Below, piece by piece: positions 9,417-18,891 of a DNA stretch of 64,000 nucleotides (position 1 is its first letter; every line of letters starts with the position of its first letter). The notes under the pieces were generated by a model that was given only the letters and a program-made list of their open reading frames with translations, was not told the DNA's origin and ran no database searches. This DNA is from an uncultured Paracoccaceae bacterium (GTDB lineage: Bacteria; Pseudomonadota; Alphaproteobacteria; Rhodobacterales; Rhodobacteraceae), in assembly GCA_947494445.1 (NCBI GenBank), contig CANLVD010000002.1, positions 62,001-126,000 on the forward strand, given 5' to 3'. The translations under genes were made by a program, and so were the position numbers.

Positions 9417-9801
9417 CACACGACCGATTTGCATGCACGCGAAAACGCTAGTCACGTCAGTGACTTGCGGCATTCGTGGCAGGCGCTTTTATCTTGCCCT
9501 TCTTCCTGTTGTCTTCCGCAGCCCTCCGAAACCAGCTCTTGGCGCGCGTTCAAAGCCCCAAACATGCAGACTCGGGCGACGCTCCCAGATGCATGAGTCG
9601 GGGGCCGGGCGCGACCGCCAAGATGCTCACTTCGGTGCTTCGATTTGAGCCGCGCGTTTGGAGGGCTCCCCATCCGATTTGCACGCTGTTACAGGCCGCT
9701 TTGCGCGACGCGTTCGCTTGCCCTGCACAAGACGCACGCGCCGCCGCATGCTGCGCGACATGGCACCGTCACGCCCATCAGCAACGCGCACCGAACCGGC
9801 C

Positions 9802-10056
9802 ATGCCGGTCGATGCCGCGCGGATCGAGGCGGCGTTGGTGAAGGTCGCTTTGCTGGTCGCGGAAGACCCAGCCTTCGCGCCGGTCTTCGAGCGGCTGGAG
9901 GCGGAACTGGCCGCGGCCGTGAAGAAGGAGAAACGGCTGTCGGAGGCGCAACGCCGGGCGCGGGAGCTGCTGGCTCAGAAGGCGATGCGGGCGACGAGTT
10001 CGGCGACGTGTTCCAGCGATGCGCCCTTGCCATACCGTTCCCGGTCAAGCCGATGA
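9802..10056 (+). CDS. Possible small conserved-type protein overlapping the int1 3' end
   Basis: 84 aa from the ATG at 9802 (an upstream extension of the frame is possible). The first 60 residues read as a helical acidic/basic protein with DAARIEAALVKVA and AFAPVFERLEAELAAA, followed by RARELLAQKA. Short proteins of this style often sit at the 3' side of Rhodobacterales integrase genes (from memory, not checked). It overlaps the end of the convergent int1 gene by 82 bases; the tail of the frame lies in this overlap and looks low-quality. Function unknown. Confidence 0.4.
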   Translation: MPVDAARIEAALVKVALLVAEDPAFAPVFERLEAELAAAVKKEKRLSEAQRRARELLAQKAMRATSSATCSSDAPLPYRSRSSR

Positions 10057-11243
10057 CCGAAAAGGTCGCGCCTTATCCGATCGTCGATCCCGGCGGCGAG
10101 CATCCGGTCCTCGAACGAGTGGCGCAGGGAGTAAAAGGAATGACGCGGCGTCTCGAGCAGGCTGTTGGCCCTCAAGAACTTGTTCACGACTGCGCTCAGG
10201 GTGGCGCGGTTGCGGTAGCGGGGGAAGCCATCGGGGTACAGCTTGAAGGCTTCCAGAGAGACGCCGGTCAGCGGGATCACACGGCGGGCGTAGTGGCTCT
10301 TCAATTGGCGCCCCTCGGGTTCGATCGAAATGTGTGGCACGTCACTATCGAGCCGGATCGTGTCCGCCGTGAGCGCTGCGCCCTCGGACGGTCGGTAGCC
10401 CGTGTTGATCATGCCAAGCAGCAGCGCGCGGGCCTGACCGTTCAACCCGTCCAGAGCGCCGGGGGCGAGAAGCCGCGTCCTAATCCAGTCCTCGCTGAAT
10501 GGCGGGCGGGTCTGCTTCTCGCCCTCCTTGAAGGACAATTCACCCAGCGGCAGCGACAGCCCAAGCCGCTTCATCGTGTTTACGGTCTTCAGCACGTCGC
10601 CCAGATGGATCAGGTCCTTGTTGGCCGAGTTCGCGGTGACCTCGCCAGCCTCAATCCGGTCGAGCCAGTGCTGGCGGAAATCCAGCATGTCGTCGCGGGT
10701 GATGTTGGCGATCTCCTTGTCGCCGACGACCGCGACGAAGTTCTTCACCGCCTTCTTGCGTGGCGCTTCCCAGCGGCGGAGCTGGTCCTCGCTCTTGCCG
10801 AGGGTCTTTTCTTTGGCCAGCCCCCAGTAGAGCTCAAGAGCCTTGGTAACGTTAATGCGCGGTTCGGGCGCGGTGCCGAGAAGAGCGGCGGCCTCGATGG
10901 CATCAGGTTGGTTCGCCGGGGCGGGGATCGCCTCGACGCGTTCGACAACGTCCTCGACCGGCAGCTTGGCGACAGCGCCCGCATCGAGGAACCGAAACCC
11001 GCGCGCCCGGGCCAGGTCGCGCGCCGCCTCGTAGCGCGCTTCCGCGTCCGCGCTGTTCCCGGCCAGCCGCGCCTCCCAGGCCTCGATCATCTGGCTCCAC
11101 GCGCGGTCCGCCTTGCTCCGAGCGATGGTCTCCGAGTCGGTATGCAGGCTGATCCAAACAGTTTCGCGCTGCTCAATGCTCCGATACCGGCGTGGGACGC
11201 GGCGGCGGAGGTGGTAGAGACGGCCTCGTTTCGCGATGCTCAT
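9975..11243 (-). CDS. int: Tyrosine recombinase / phage-type integrase (int1)
   Basis: 422 aa from the ATG at 11,243; a start six codons earlier is possible but GGGGGA is spaced for the inner ATG. The N-terminal region (AKRGRLYHLRRRVPRRY) matches the arm-binding region of integrases with the DUF6538-type leader. The catalytic domain shows the first Arg in TGYRPSEG, the H-x-x-R box in YSLRHSFEDR, and the C-terminal FGHRLDRERYGKG with the nucleophilic Tyr. It is transcribed away from the tRNA-like repeat at 11,386. Three direct repeats directly upstream look like its arm sites. It probably belongs to an element extending to the left. Confidence 0.88.
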   Translation of the reverse strand: MSIAKRGRLYHLRRRVPRRYRSIEQRETVWISLHTDSETIARSKADRAWSQMIEAWEARLAGNSADAEARYEAARDLARARGFRFLDAGAVAKLPVEDVVERVEAIPAPANQPDAIEAAALLGTAPEPRINVTKALELYWGLAKEKTLGKSEDQLRRWEAPRKKAVKNFVAVVGDKEIANITRDDMLDFRQHWLDRIEAGEVTANSANKDLIHLGDVLKTVNTMKRLGLSLPLGELSFKEGEKQTRPPFSEDWIRTRLLAPGALDGLNGQARALLLGMINTGYRPSEGAALTADTIRLDSDVPHISIEPEGRQLKSHYARRVIPLTGVSLEAFKLYPDGFPRYRNRATLSAVVNKFLRANSLLETPRHSFYSLRHSFEDRMLAAGIDDRIRRDLFGHRLDRERYGKGASLEHVAELVARIAF

Positions 11244-11263
11244 GGCGGAGAAATCCCCCATTT

Positions 11264-11298
11264 GTGTAGCAAATTATGTAGCAAAATGTGCAGCAAAT
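11264..11298. repeat. Triple direct repeat upstream of int1 (candidate arm-type sites)
   Basis: Three near-identical units follow one another: TGTAGCAAAT, then TGTAGCAAAA, then TGCAGCAAAT, about 11-12 bases apart. They lie between the int1 start and the tRNA-derived repeat at 11,386. This is where integrase arm-binding sites are expected. The sequence is unrelated to the arm repeats of the neighbouring island, which fits two different integrases each with its own sites. Confidence 0.55.
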
Positions 11299-11385
11299 CA
11301 AGCGGACCAAACACCGCCGTCAGCACGAAAACGCCGAATTCCGCCCTACTATCAGGCTGTTAAGAGACAGAGATTATGGGGAAAA

Positions 11386-11399
11386 TGGCGGAGACGAAG
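11386..11399. mobile_element. attL-type core: 14-bp copy of the tRNA-Ser 3' end
   Basis: TGGCGGAGACGAAG here is identical to 22,962-22,975, the last 14 nucleotides (CCA included) of the tRNA-Ser gene, in the same orientation. The flanks differ immediately on both sides. Such a duplication is the footprint left by site-specific integration at a tRNA 3' end. It defines an 11.6 kb island together with the tRNA copy. Confidence 0.8.
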
Positions 11400-11530
11400 T
11401 CCGTATGCCCCCAGTTTTTCGGGGTTCATCTACATCCGCTACCGTTCCATAAAATCTTTTAACTTCATATCCTTAAATACAACGCAGCCCATTGACGTTC
11501 GGGCGCGTTCGCTCTAAATCTAACCCAAGT

Positions 11531-11551
11531 GTGGGAACAAATGTGGGAACG
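11531..11551. repeat. Left arm-type repeat pair of the island
   Basis: Two copies of TGTGGGAAC-like units in tandem, 11 bases apart, placed directly before the int2 start codon. The same arrangement occurs at 22,887-22,907 with 20 of 21 bases identical. Likely binding sites for the N-terminal domain of int2; they may also allow int2 to autoregulate its promoter (inference). Confidence 0.65.
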
Positions 11552-11553
11552 AC

Positions 11554-12729
11554 ATGAAGTTGAGCGCGCGCAAGGTGGAAACCGCAGGGGTAGGACGGCA
11601 CGGCGATGGGCGCGGTCTTTTCTTGTATGTGAAACCGACCTTGGCACGATCATGGGTGCTTAGGTATCAGGTGCAGGGACGACGCCATGATCTTGGACTA
11701 GGTGCATATCCTGATGTGACCTTGGCAATGGCGCGGCAAAAGGCAACCGACGCGCGGCGTTTGATCTTGGACGGGGATGACCCTATTGCCAAACGCCGCC
11801 AAGCCCAACCAAAGACATTCAAAGACTCAGCGCTTGAATTGATCGAAAGCAAGCGGTCTGGATGGAAGAACGCCAAACATGCCGCCCAATGGACGTCAAC
11901 GCTAGAGGCTTATGTCTTCCCTACCCTCGGACCCATGCAGGTATCAAAGATCGCAACTGCGGACGTGGTTGGCGCGCTCAAGCCTATTTGGTCGCAAAAG
12001 CCTGAAACTGCCAACCGCGTCCGGCAACGGATCGAAGCGGTGCTGGACTACGCGTCGGCTCTGGGCATCCGTACAGGTGAAAATCCGGCCCGCTGGCGTG
12101 GGCATCTGGATCACCTCTTGCCCAAGCCCAAAAAGGTCCGCGCGGTCAAACATCACCCCGCTTTGCCCCATGCCGAGATCGCGGACTTCATGGCGCAACT
12201 GGAAGCCCGCGAAGGAGTCGCAGCGCGGGCGCTGGGCTTCACCATCCTGACAGCGGCGCGCTCAGGCGAGACACGCGGCGCGACTTGGGCAGAGATCGAT
12301 CTTGAGGCGAAGGTCTGGACGATCCCGGCAAGCCGCATGAAGGCGGGCAAGGAACACCGCGTCCCGCTCTCCAAGGCCGCGCTCGCTTTGCTGGGCGGCA
12401 AACGCGACGGCGACAAACTGGTCTTCGGAAGCGAGGCCAAACCCGGCAAGCCGATCTCAGACATGAGCATGACGGCTGTTCTGCGCCGCATGGAGCGCGA
12501 GGACATTACCGTTCACGGCTTCCGCTCAACGTTCCGCGATTGGGCAGGCGAAACCACCGGCTTCCCGCGCGAAGTGATCGAAGCCGCGCTGGCCCATGGC
12601 ATCAAGGACAAGGCCGAAGCGGCTTACGCTCGCTCGGACCTGTTCGACAAGCGGCGCGATCTGATGGCGGCTTGGGCAACGGTAGCGATGCATCGCGACT
12701 TGGGTGGCAATGTCGTTGCGATGGCCTGA
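11554..12729 (+). CDS. int: P4-type tyrosine integrase (int2)
   Basis: 391 aa. The N-terminal DUF4102-type arm-binding domain (GRGLFLYVKPTLARSWVLRY, then LGLGAYPDVTLAMAR) is typical of integrases of islands inserted in tRNA genes. The catalytic domain shows AARSGETRGATW (first Arg), a HGFRSTFRDWAGE box (H-x-x-R) and an ALAHGIKDKAEAAYARSD end with the nucleophile Tyr in AAYARSD. Full length for the family. The start ATG at 11,554 follows two arm-like repeats. It most probably catalysed insertion of the 11,386-22,975 island. Confidence 0.93.
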   Translation: MKLSARKVETAGVGRHGDGRGLFLYVKPTLARSWVLRYQVQGRRHDLGLGAYPDVTLAMARQKATDARRLILDGDDPIAKRRQAQPKTFKDSALELIESKRSGWKNAKHAAQWTSTLEAYVFPTLGPMQVSKIATADVVGALKPIWSQKPETANRVRQRIEAVLDYASALGIRTGENPARWRGHLDHLLPKPKKVRAVKHHPALPHAEIADFMAQLEAREGVAARALGFTILTAARSGETRGATWAEIDLEAKVWTIPASRMKAGKEHRVPLSKAALALLGGKRDGDKLVFGSEAKPGKPISDMSMTAVLRRMEREDITVHGFRSTFRDWAGETTGFPREVIEAALAHGIKDKAEAAYARSDLFDKRRDLMAAWATVAMHRDLGGNVVAMA

Positions 12730-12824
12730 GAACCGCCACGAATGCGCAAGTTTGGGCGTGCACAGTTTCAACTCACGCGATAGGCTTCTGGAAACGTATT
12801 TCTTTTCTCATTCCAAAGGCCCGC

Positions 12825-15800
12825 ATGTCTGTTTCCTTTCCCGATTTGATCTTGTCACTGACTCCTGAGGATGGCTCTTCCATTGGCAACGGCGCGATGC
12901 TCGCGCGACTTAGGGACCATATCCCGACACTGACCGAGGAAGCCTATGCCGAAGCGCGGGATGCGCTGATTGACGCTGGCACGCTGGGCCGGGGCAAGGG
13001 GCGCGGCGGGTCGGTCTATCGGGCGGATGTGGTCGATCTGGAACTCACGGCTCCGGTGGCGAAGGAACCCAAGGCCAAGACCGGCACGCGCAAGAAAGCC
13101 AGCCGCAAATCCGATGATCCGACTGAGGTGCTGTCGTACCGCCACGGCGAGACGCGCGTGAACAACCCCGAGGTGGGGATGGTGCATGCGGACACCGACC
13201 CGGATGGGGAGAAATCCACCTGGGCCTATGATCCGCATCTGGACCCTGTGCTGAACTTTGACAGCGCGCGCGGGGCGATTGAAACGCTGATCGACGATGC
13301 GCTGGCCAGCGATGATCCGGTGCGGATGAAGGACGCGCTGACGGAACTCAAGCGCTTGCAGGCCCCCTATCTGAACTGGACGGGTAAAGCGGAGAAGACG
13401 AGCTTTGAGGTCGATACCGTCTCGCTCCATGTCCATGAACGGGTGGACCCGGCGACGATCCTGGCGAATGCGGCCAAGCGGCTGAAGGGTCAGGACGCGG
13501 CGACGCAATGGCGGCAGGCGGACCTGTTTGCCGCCCCGTTCGAAAACCTGCCACTGCGCCAGGCGCTGGATTTCTACCACCACGAAAAGGGCTGGTCGAA
13601 CAGGCTGGTGGCGGGGGACAGCCTGCTGGTGATGAACTCGCTGCTGACCAAGGAGAGCATGGGCGGCAAGGTCCAGATGGTCTACATCGACCCGCCTTAT
13701 GGCATCAAATACGGGTCGAACTTTCAGCCCTTTACCAACAAGCGCGACGTGAAGGACCGGTCAGACGCCGACCTGACGCAAGAACCCGAGATGATCAAGG
13801 CGTTCCGGGACACCTGGGAACTGGGCATCCATTCCTACCTCACCTATCTGCGCGACCGGCTGATGCTGGCGCGGGAATTGCTGACTGAGAGCGGATCGGT
13901 CTTCGTGCAGATTTCTGAAGAGAATGTTCATCATGTGCGCGAAGTGTTGGACGAGGTCTTCGGAGCAGAGAACTTCGTTTCTTTGATTTCGTTTCAGACC
14001 ACCAGCGGATTTGCAGAAGCCAAAGGTTTGTCGCGTATGGGCGACTACATTCTCTGGGCAGCGATGGATAAACCTGCGCTCAAAAGCAACTCCCTATACA
14101 TTGAACAAGGCGTTGAGGTGGAGGGAAAATCCGGTCTTTGGCTCAAGATGCCCGAGGGGAATTACCGGGGATTGAACAAAGCGGAAAAGACCGGGGATGT
14201 GGCGGTTCCTCCCGAAGCAGAGGTCTACATTCCCGACAACCTTCAATCACAAGGTCCCGCAAGTGAACCACAGAAGTACTCAGCGTTCGGGAAAGATTAT
14301 GAACCCGGCGCGAACAATCATTGGAAGCCACACTTTCCATTGGGCTTAGAGCGGCTTAAAAAAGGCGGACGTCTACATGAGGCTAAGGCCAGCATTCGCT
14401 ATCGAAGGTTGATTACGGATTTCCCGTTGAAAGCCCGTGGAAATTTGTGGACGGACACGCTGACCGGTAGCTTTACAGAAGCGAAGCAATACGTCGTTGA
14501 AACCTCCGCGAAAGTGATTGAGCGCTGCCTCCTGATGACCACCGATCCCGGCGATCTGGTGCTCGATCCCACCTGTGGCTCCGGCACCAGCGCTTTCGTC
14601 GCCGAGAAATGGGGGCGGCGCTGGATCACCTGCGACACGTCCCGCGTGGCGATCACGCTGGCCAAGCAGCGGCTGATGACCGCCAGTTTCGAATATTACG
14701 CCCTGCGCTATCCCCATGAGGGTCTGAAGGGTGGGTTCGACTATGAAACCGTGCCGCATATCACGCTGAAATCCATTGCCAACAACCCCGACATCGACAC
14801 GATCTATGAAGAGGATCATCCAAAGATCGCGGCGGCGCTGGACGATCTGAACGCCGCGCTCGCATCCGCGCCCCCGCTGCCGATCAAGCCCACCCAAGGC
14901 TATCGCAAAGGGAGCCAAGTCTCCTTCCGCGATGGCGACGTGCTGGAAGAATGGGAGGTGCCCTTTGACCTCGCCACCGACTGGCCCGAGGCGGCCAAGG
15001 CATCGTTCGAGGCGTTCCACACAGCCCGCCAGGCCATGCAGCGCCGAATGGACCAGTCCATCGCCGATCACGCCGATCAGGAAACGCTCTACGACAAGCC
15101 CCGCATCGACAAGAACAAGCTGCGCATCACCGGCCCGTTCAGCGTCGAGGCTGTGCCTGCGCCCACCGTGCTCTCACTCGACGAAAGCCTGCCTGCGGAA
15201 GAGGCCGACAGTACCGTCGCAAGGTCGGGCGAGACCTCGCGCCAATCGCTTTGGCGTGACGAGCTTTTGAAAACCGGTGTGCGCGGCAAGGGCGGCAACA
15301 TGATGCGCTTTGCCGAGTTTGAGGTGATCCCCGGCACGAAGTTCCTGCATGCCAGCGGCTCGGTCGCTGATACGGGCGAACGCGTGGTGGTCAGCTTCGG
15401 CCCGGAACACGCCGCGTTGGAGCAGCGCCAAGTCGAAGAGGCGATGAACGAAGCCTACACCCTGATGCCCAAGCCAAAGTTCCTGCTGTTCTGCGCCTTC
15501 ACCTTTGATCCGGAGGCGGCGAAGGACATCGACGAGATGAACGTGCCGGGCATGACCTTCCTCAAGGTGCAGATGAACACGGACCTGCTGACCGAGGATC
15601 TGAAGCAGAAGCGGGCGAGCAACGAGTCGTTCTGGCTGATGGGTCAGCCCGAGGTCGATGTGCGCAAGCGAGATGACGGGATGTGGGAGGTCGAGGTGCA
15701 TGGCTTCGATTACTTCAACCCCAAGACCGGCGAGATCGAGGGCGGCGGCACCAAGCAGATCGCCATGTGGTCGCTGGATATGGATTACGATCAGCGGTCG

Positions 15801-16019
15801 CTGATGCCGCATCAGGTGTTCTTTCCCATGGCCGATGCCAAGGGCGGCTGGAACCGGCTGAAAAAGACGATCCGGGCGGAGTTGGATGAGGACCTGCTGG
15901 AGCAGTTTCACGGCACGGTGTCGCTGCCGTTCGAGGCGGGGGACAACAAGCGGATCGCGGTGAAGATCGTGGATGATCGGGGGATTGAGTCCCTCAAGAT
16001 CGTCGCGCTGGAGGGATAA
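12825..16019 (+). CDS. mod: Type III restriction-modification methyltransferase subunit (Mod)
   Basis: 1064 aa. Beta-class adenine-N6 methyltransferase order: DPPY (motif IV) at about 289-292, then the AdoMet-binding LDPTCGSGTS (motif I) at about 580-589 in the second half. Between them (about residues 370-560) lies the presumed target-recognition region, whose DNA (13,920-14,510) is visibly less G+C-rich than the rest of the gene. The first 65 residues form a small winged-helix-like domain. The ATG at 12,825 is chosen because the longer frame upstream only overlaps int2 out of phase. At 1064 aa it is longer than classic Mod subunits. Res follows 3 bases later, so the two are co-translated. 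Confidence 0.9.
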   Translation: MSVSFPDLILSLTPEDGSSIGNGAMLARLRDHIPTLTEEAYAEARDALIDAGTLGRGKGRGGSVYRADVVDLELTAPVAKEPKAKTGTRKKASRKSDDPTEVLSYRHGETRVNNPEVGMVHADTDPDGEKSTWAYDPHLDPVLNFDSARGAIETLIDDALASDDPVRMKDALTELKRLQAPYLNWTGKAEKTSFEVDTVSLHVHERVDPATILANAAKRLKGQDAATQWRQADLFAAPFENLPLRQALDFYHHEKGWSNRLVAGDSLLVMNSLLTKESMGGKVQMVYIDPPYGIKYGSNFQPFTNKRDVKDRSDADLTQEPEMIKAFRDTWELGIHSYLTYLRDRLMLARELLTESGSVFVQISEENVHHVREVLDEVFGAENFVSLISFQTTSGFAEAKGLSRMGDYILWAAMDKPALKSNSLYIEQGVEVEGKSGLWLKMPEGNYRGLNKAEKTGDVAVPPEAEVYIPDNLQSQGPASEPQKYSAFGKDYEPGANNHWKPHFPLGLERLKKGGRLHEAKASIRYRRLITDFPLKARGNLWTDTLTGSFTEAKQYVVETSAKVIERCLLMTTDPGDLVLDPTCGSGTSAFVAEKWGRRWITCDTSRVAITLAKQRLMTASFEYYALRYPHEGLKGGFDYETVPHITLKSIANNPDIDTIYEEDHPKIAAALDDLNAALASAPPLPIKPTQGYRKGSQVSFRDGDVLEEWEVPFDLATDWPEAAKASFEAFHTARQAMQRRMDQSIADHADQETLYDKPRIDKNKLRITGPFSVEAVPAPTVLSLDESLPAEEADSTVARSGETSRQSLWRDELLKTGVRGKGGNMMRFAEFEVIPGTKFLHASGSVADTGERVVVSFGPEHAALEQRQVEEAMNEAYTLMPKPKFLLFCAFTFDPEAAKDIDEMNVPGMTFLKVQMNTDLLTEDLKQKRASNESFWLMGQPEVDVRKRDDGMWEVEVHGFDYFNPKTGEIEGGGTKQIAMWSLDMDYDQRSLMPHQVFFPMADAKGGWNRLKKTIRAELDEDLLEQFHGTVSLPFEAGDNKRIAVKIVDDRGIESLKIVALEG

Positions 16020-16022
16020 GCC

Positions 16023-18824
16023 ATGTCCCTGATCATCAACCGCCCGTGGGAGCGGCCCGCGCAGCATTGGGTCGAGGGCAAAGGCGGCAAGCTGGACATC
16101 AAGCCGGAGCGACGGCCTGCGAGTTATGAGGTCTTTGACGCGCGCAACAACACCAAGCGGACCGAAGTGCTGGCCATGGTCAACACGATCCGCGACCGGG
16201 TGGATCAGTGGCGCGAGGATGGTTATCCCGGCATCACCATCGTGACGCGCAAGCTATTGGAGCATTGGCACGACGAGACCGCGCGTCAGCATCCGTTCTA
16301 CTTCTGCCAGCTTGAGGCGATTGAGACGCTGATATGGTGGGTCGAGGGCGCGGAGGCCTACAAACAGGGTATCCATGTGCCTGGCGATGGTGGTGCTTGG
16401 GAACGGCTGTGCAACAAGATGGCCACCGGCGCGGGTAAGACGACAGTGATGGCGATGATCATCACCTGGCAGGTGCTAAACGCGCTGACCTACCCGAAGC
16501 GGAACAAGGATTTCAGCCGCGCAGTCTTCATCGTCGCGCCGGGCCTCACTGTGAAGGGCCGGTTGCAGGTGCTGATGCCGACCGAGGGCAGTTACTACGA
16601 CGAGTTCAACCTATGCCCGTCTGAGGCCATGCGACAGAAGCTCAATCAAGCCGAGGTGCTGATTGAGAACTGGCACACGCTAATGCCGCTGAAGGAGAAG
16701 GGTCGTTCTGTCGTCAAGAAAGGCAAGGAGTCCGACGAGGCTTTCACGCGTCGAGTCTTGGGCAAGTTGGCAGTCAACAAGGACATCATTGTCATTAACG
16801 ACGAGGCCCACCATGCCTATCGCAAGCCGCCCGAGGTGAAGATTTCCAAGAAACGGGCGGAGGAGCAGGGAATTGACCTTGACGAGGCAACACGTTGGAT
16901 CGAGGGGTTGGACCTTATCCACAAGACCCGCCGCATCCAACGCTGTTTCGATCTGTCCGCAACGCCGTTCGCGCCTACCGGCAAGAAGAGCACTGACACG
17001 GCACTCTTCGACTGGATCGTCTCGGACTTCGGCCTGAACGACGCCATTGAGGCTGGGCTGGTCAAGACCCCGCGCGTTGTGGTCCGCGACGACGCGCTGC
17101 CCGACGCCACAACCCTACAATCGAAGCTCTACCACATCTACCGCGACAAGTCTGTGTCGGAGGACTTGAACCGGGCTGGGGCCAAACCGCACGAGGCGCT
17201 GCCGAAGCTCGTGCAAGACGCTTACACGCTGCTTGGGGCCGATTGGCGTGCGGCAGCACAGGATTGGGTCAGAGCCGGGCATCACTCGCCACCGGTCATG
17301 CTGACCGTCTGCAACCGCACAGAGACAGCCGCTCGGATTGAACATTACTTCAACCAAGGAGACGCACACTGGACCGAGCTTCAGGCTCCGAACAAGACCT
17401 TGCGCGTGGACTCAAAGGTGTTGGGCAAGGCGGAGATCGGTGAAGCTTACGATCCCAGCAACAAAGAGCAAAAAGCCTTATTGAAGTCTTACGAAGCTCA
17501 TTTGACGAAAATCGTCGAAACTGCCAAAATCTCCGAAACGCGAAAAAGACAACTCGGAGACTTGAAAAAAGAAGAGTTGCTGCGTGAAATTATCGACAAC
17601 GTTGGCAAGCGCGGTCAGGCAGGCCAAGACCTTCAGAATGTCATTTCGGTAGCCATGTTGTCCGAAGGTTGGGATGCCAAGAACGTCACACATATTTTGG
17701 GTTTGCGCGCCTTCACGTCCCAACTTCTTTGCGAACAGGTTGTGGGGCGAGGGCTGCGGCGTGTCTCCTATGATACGGATGAGAATGGTCTATTTTTGCC
17801 TGAATATGTGAATGTTTTCGGAGTTCCGCTTTCGATTTCGGAGACCGGTGGAGGCGGCGAACCGCCACCGCCGCCACAGCCGACAACGCAAATCGAAGTT
17901 GTGCTGGAGCGCGCAAACCTTGAGATCAAATGGCCAAACGTCTTGCGGGTCGAAACTGTGGCCCGTCCTGAGCTGATGGTTGATTGGACTAAGGTCGAAA
18001 CGCTTTCACTTGATCCAGCTTCTACACCGATCAGTGCTGATCTCGCGCCCGCATTGGGCGGTGCAACCGATCTTGGTAAATTGTCGTCGATTGAACTTGA
18101 AAAACTTCCCGACGGATTCCGGTTGCAGCGGCTGGTGTTCCAAGCAGCACGCAAGTGCTTTGCCGATATGAGGCATGGCTTCAAAGGCTCGGAAGAGCTT
18201 CTTGCGTCGCAACTTATCCGGATCGTTGAAGAGTTCATCGAGTCCGATGTTCTACAGATACCTTCGCTCTTTCATTCTGACCAACTTCACCGGCGCATCC
18301 TTATCGCCTTGAACATTGACCTAATTGTCCAACATCTGATGTTGAGCGTCGATCAGAACAATAGAACGAGACTGACGCCGATCTTCGATGAGGAAAACCC
18401 GATTGGGTCCACGTCGCAGATGCGAACTTGGTACACCTCCAAACCAAATTTCCCTGCTGTTAGATCACACATAAGCCACACAGTGGGCGATTCATCTTGG
18501 GAAGGACATGCGGCCAATGTTTTCGAGAAGTCTGACGATGTCTTTACCTACGCGAAGAACGATCATCTTGGCTTTCAAATTCATTATATATGGTCGGGAT
18601 CACGCAGGCGATACCTTCCAGATTACTTGATAAAACTACAGAATAAGAAAACCCTCGTATTGGAAATAAAAGGTCAAGACAGCCCACAAAACAAAGCTAA
18701 GAGAGCAGCCCTTTCAAATTGGGTTGAGGCGGTCAACTCGACAGGTGGTTTTGGGCAATGGTGCTGGGATGTTGCATTTGCTCCCTCAGAGATTTGGGAT
18801 ATTTTGACAAGACATTCTCGATAG
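16023..18824 (+). CDS. res: Type III restriction endonuclease subunit (Res)
   Basis: 933 aa. Superfamily-2 helicase core: Walker A MATGAGKTT at about 133-141, DEAH at about 260-263, SAT at about 312, VVGRGLRR as motif VI. The C-terminal nuclease shows YLPDYL (about 864) and LVLEIKG (about 878), a PD...ExK site. GGAGGG just before the ATG gives a good RBS inside the end of mod. In type III systems the Mod-Res complex translocates or slides along DNA and cuts near inversely oriented unmethylated sites. From about 17,460 onward the DNA becomes clearly more A+T-rich, indicating a mosaic gene. Confidence 0.9.
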   Translation: MSLIINRPWERPAQHWVEGKGGKLDIKPERRPASYEVFDARNNTKRTEVLAMVNTIRDRVDQWREDGYPGITIVTRKLLEHWHDETARQHPFYFCQLEAIETLIWWVEGAEAYKQGIHVPGDGGAWERLCNKMATGAGKTTVMAMIITWQVLNALTYPKRNKDFSRAVFIVAPGLTVKGRLQVLMPTEGSYYDEFNLCPSEAMRQKLNQAEVLIENWHTLMPLKEKGRSVVKKGKESDEAFTRRVLGKLAVNKDIIVINDEAHHAYRKPPEVKISKKRAEEQGIDLDEATRWIEGLDLIHKTRRIQRCFDLSATPFAPTGKKSTDTALFDWIVSDFGLNDAIEAGLVKTPRVVVRDDALPDATTLQSKLYHIYRDKSVSEDLNRAGAKPHEALPKLVQDAYTLLGADWRAAAQDWVRAGHHSPPVMLTVCNRTETAARIEHYFNQGDAHWTELQAPNKTLRVDSKVLGKAEIGEAYDPSNKEQKALLKSYEAHLTKIVETAKISETRKRQLGDLKKEELLREIIDNVGKRGQAGQDLQNVISVAMLSEGWDAKNVTHILGLRAFTSQLLCEQVVGRGLRRVSYDTDENGLFLPEYVNVFGVPLSISETGGGGEPPPPPQPTTQIEVVLERANLEIKWPNVLRVETVARPELMVDWTKVETLSLDPASTPISADLAPALGGATDLGKLSSIELEKLPDGFRLQRLVFQAARKCFADMRHGFKGSEELLASQLIRIVEEFIESDVLQIPSLFHSDQLHRRILIALNIDLIVQHLMLSVDQNNRTRLTPIFDEENPIGSTSQMRTWYTSKPNFPAVRSHISHTVGDSSWEGHAANVFEKSDDVFTYAKNDHLGFQIHYIWSGSRRRYLPDYLIKLQNKKTLVLEIKGQDSPQNKAKRAALSNWVEAVNSTGGFGQWCWDVAFAPSEIWDILTRHSR

Positions 18825-18891
18825 CACAGAGCTTGCTACGAACGTCAATGAACACCATATTTGCCACATCTATCACTGGAGCGCTCAACAT

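Larger units (their letters stand above)
9119..9801. other. Non-coding stretch rich in inverted repeats
   Basis: I see no supportable gene here. A short direct repeat CTTTTATCTTGC occurs near 9269 and again near 9486. Two strong hairpins are listed separately. The long plus-strand frame that crosses this area and continues to 11,363 is the shadow of the int1 gene and is not counted. The region may contain part of the boundary or regulatory DNA of the int1 element. Confidence 0.5.

Noticed and set aside
9645-11363. 572-codon plus-strand open frame across int1
   Set aside because: It is the antisense shadow of the int1 gene in G+C-rich DNA; the minus strand carries clear integrase motifs and the plus frame has none.
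12540-12824. Upstream extension of the mod frame
   Set aside because: It overlaps the well-supported end of int2 out of phase; the ATG at 12,825 begins the recognisable winged-helix segment.
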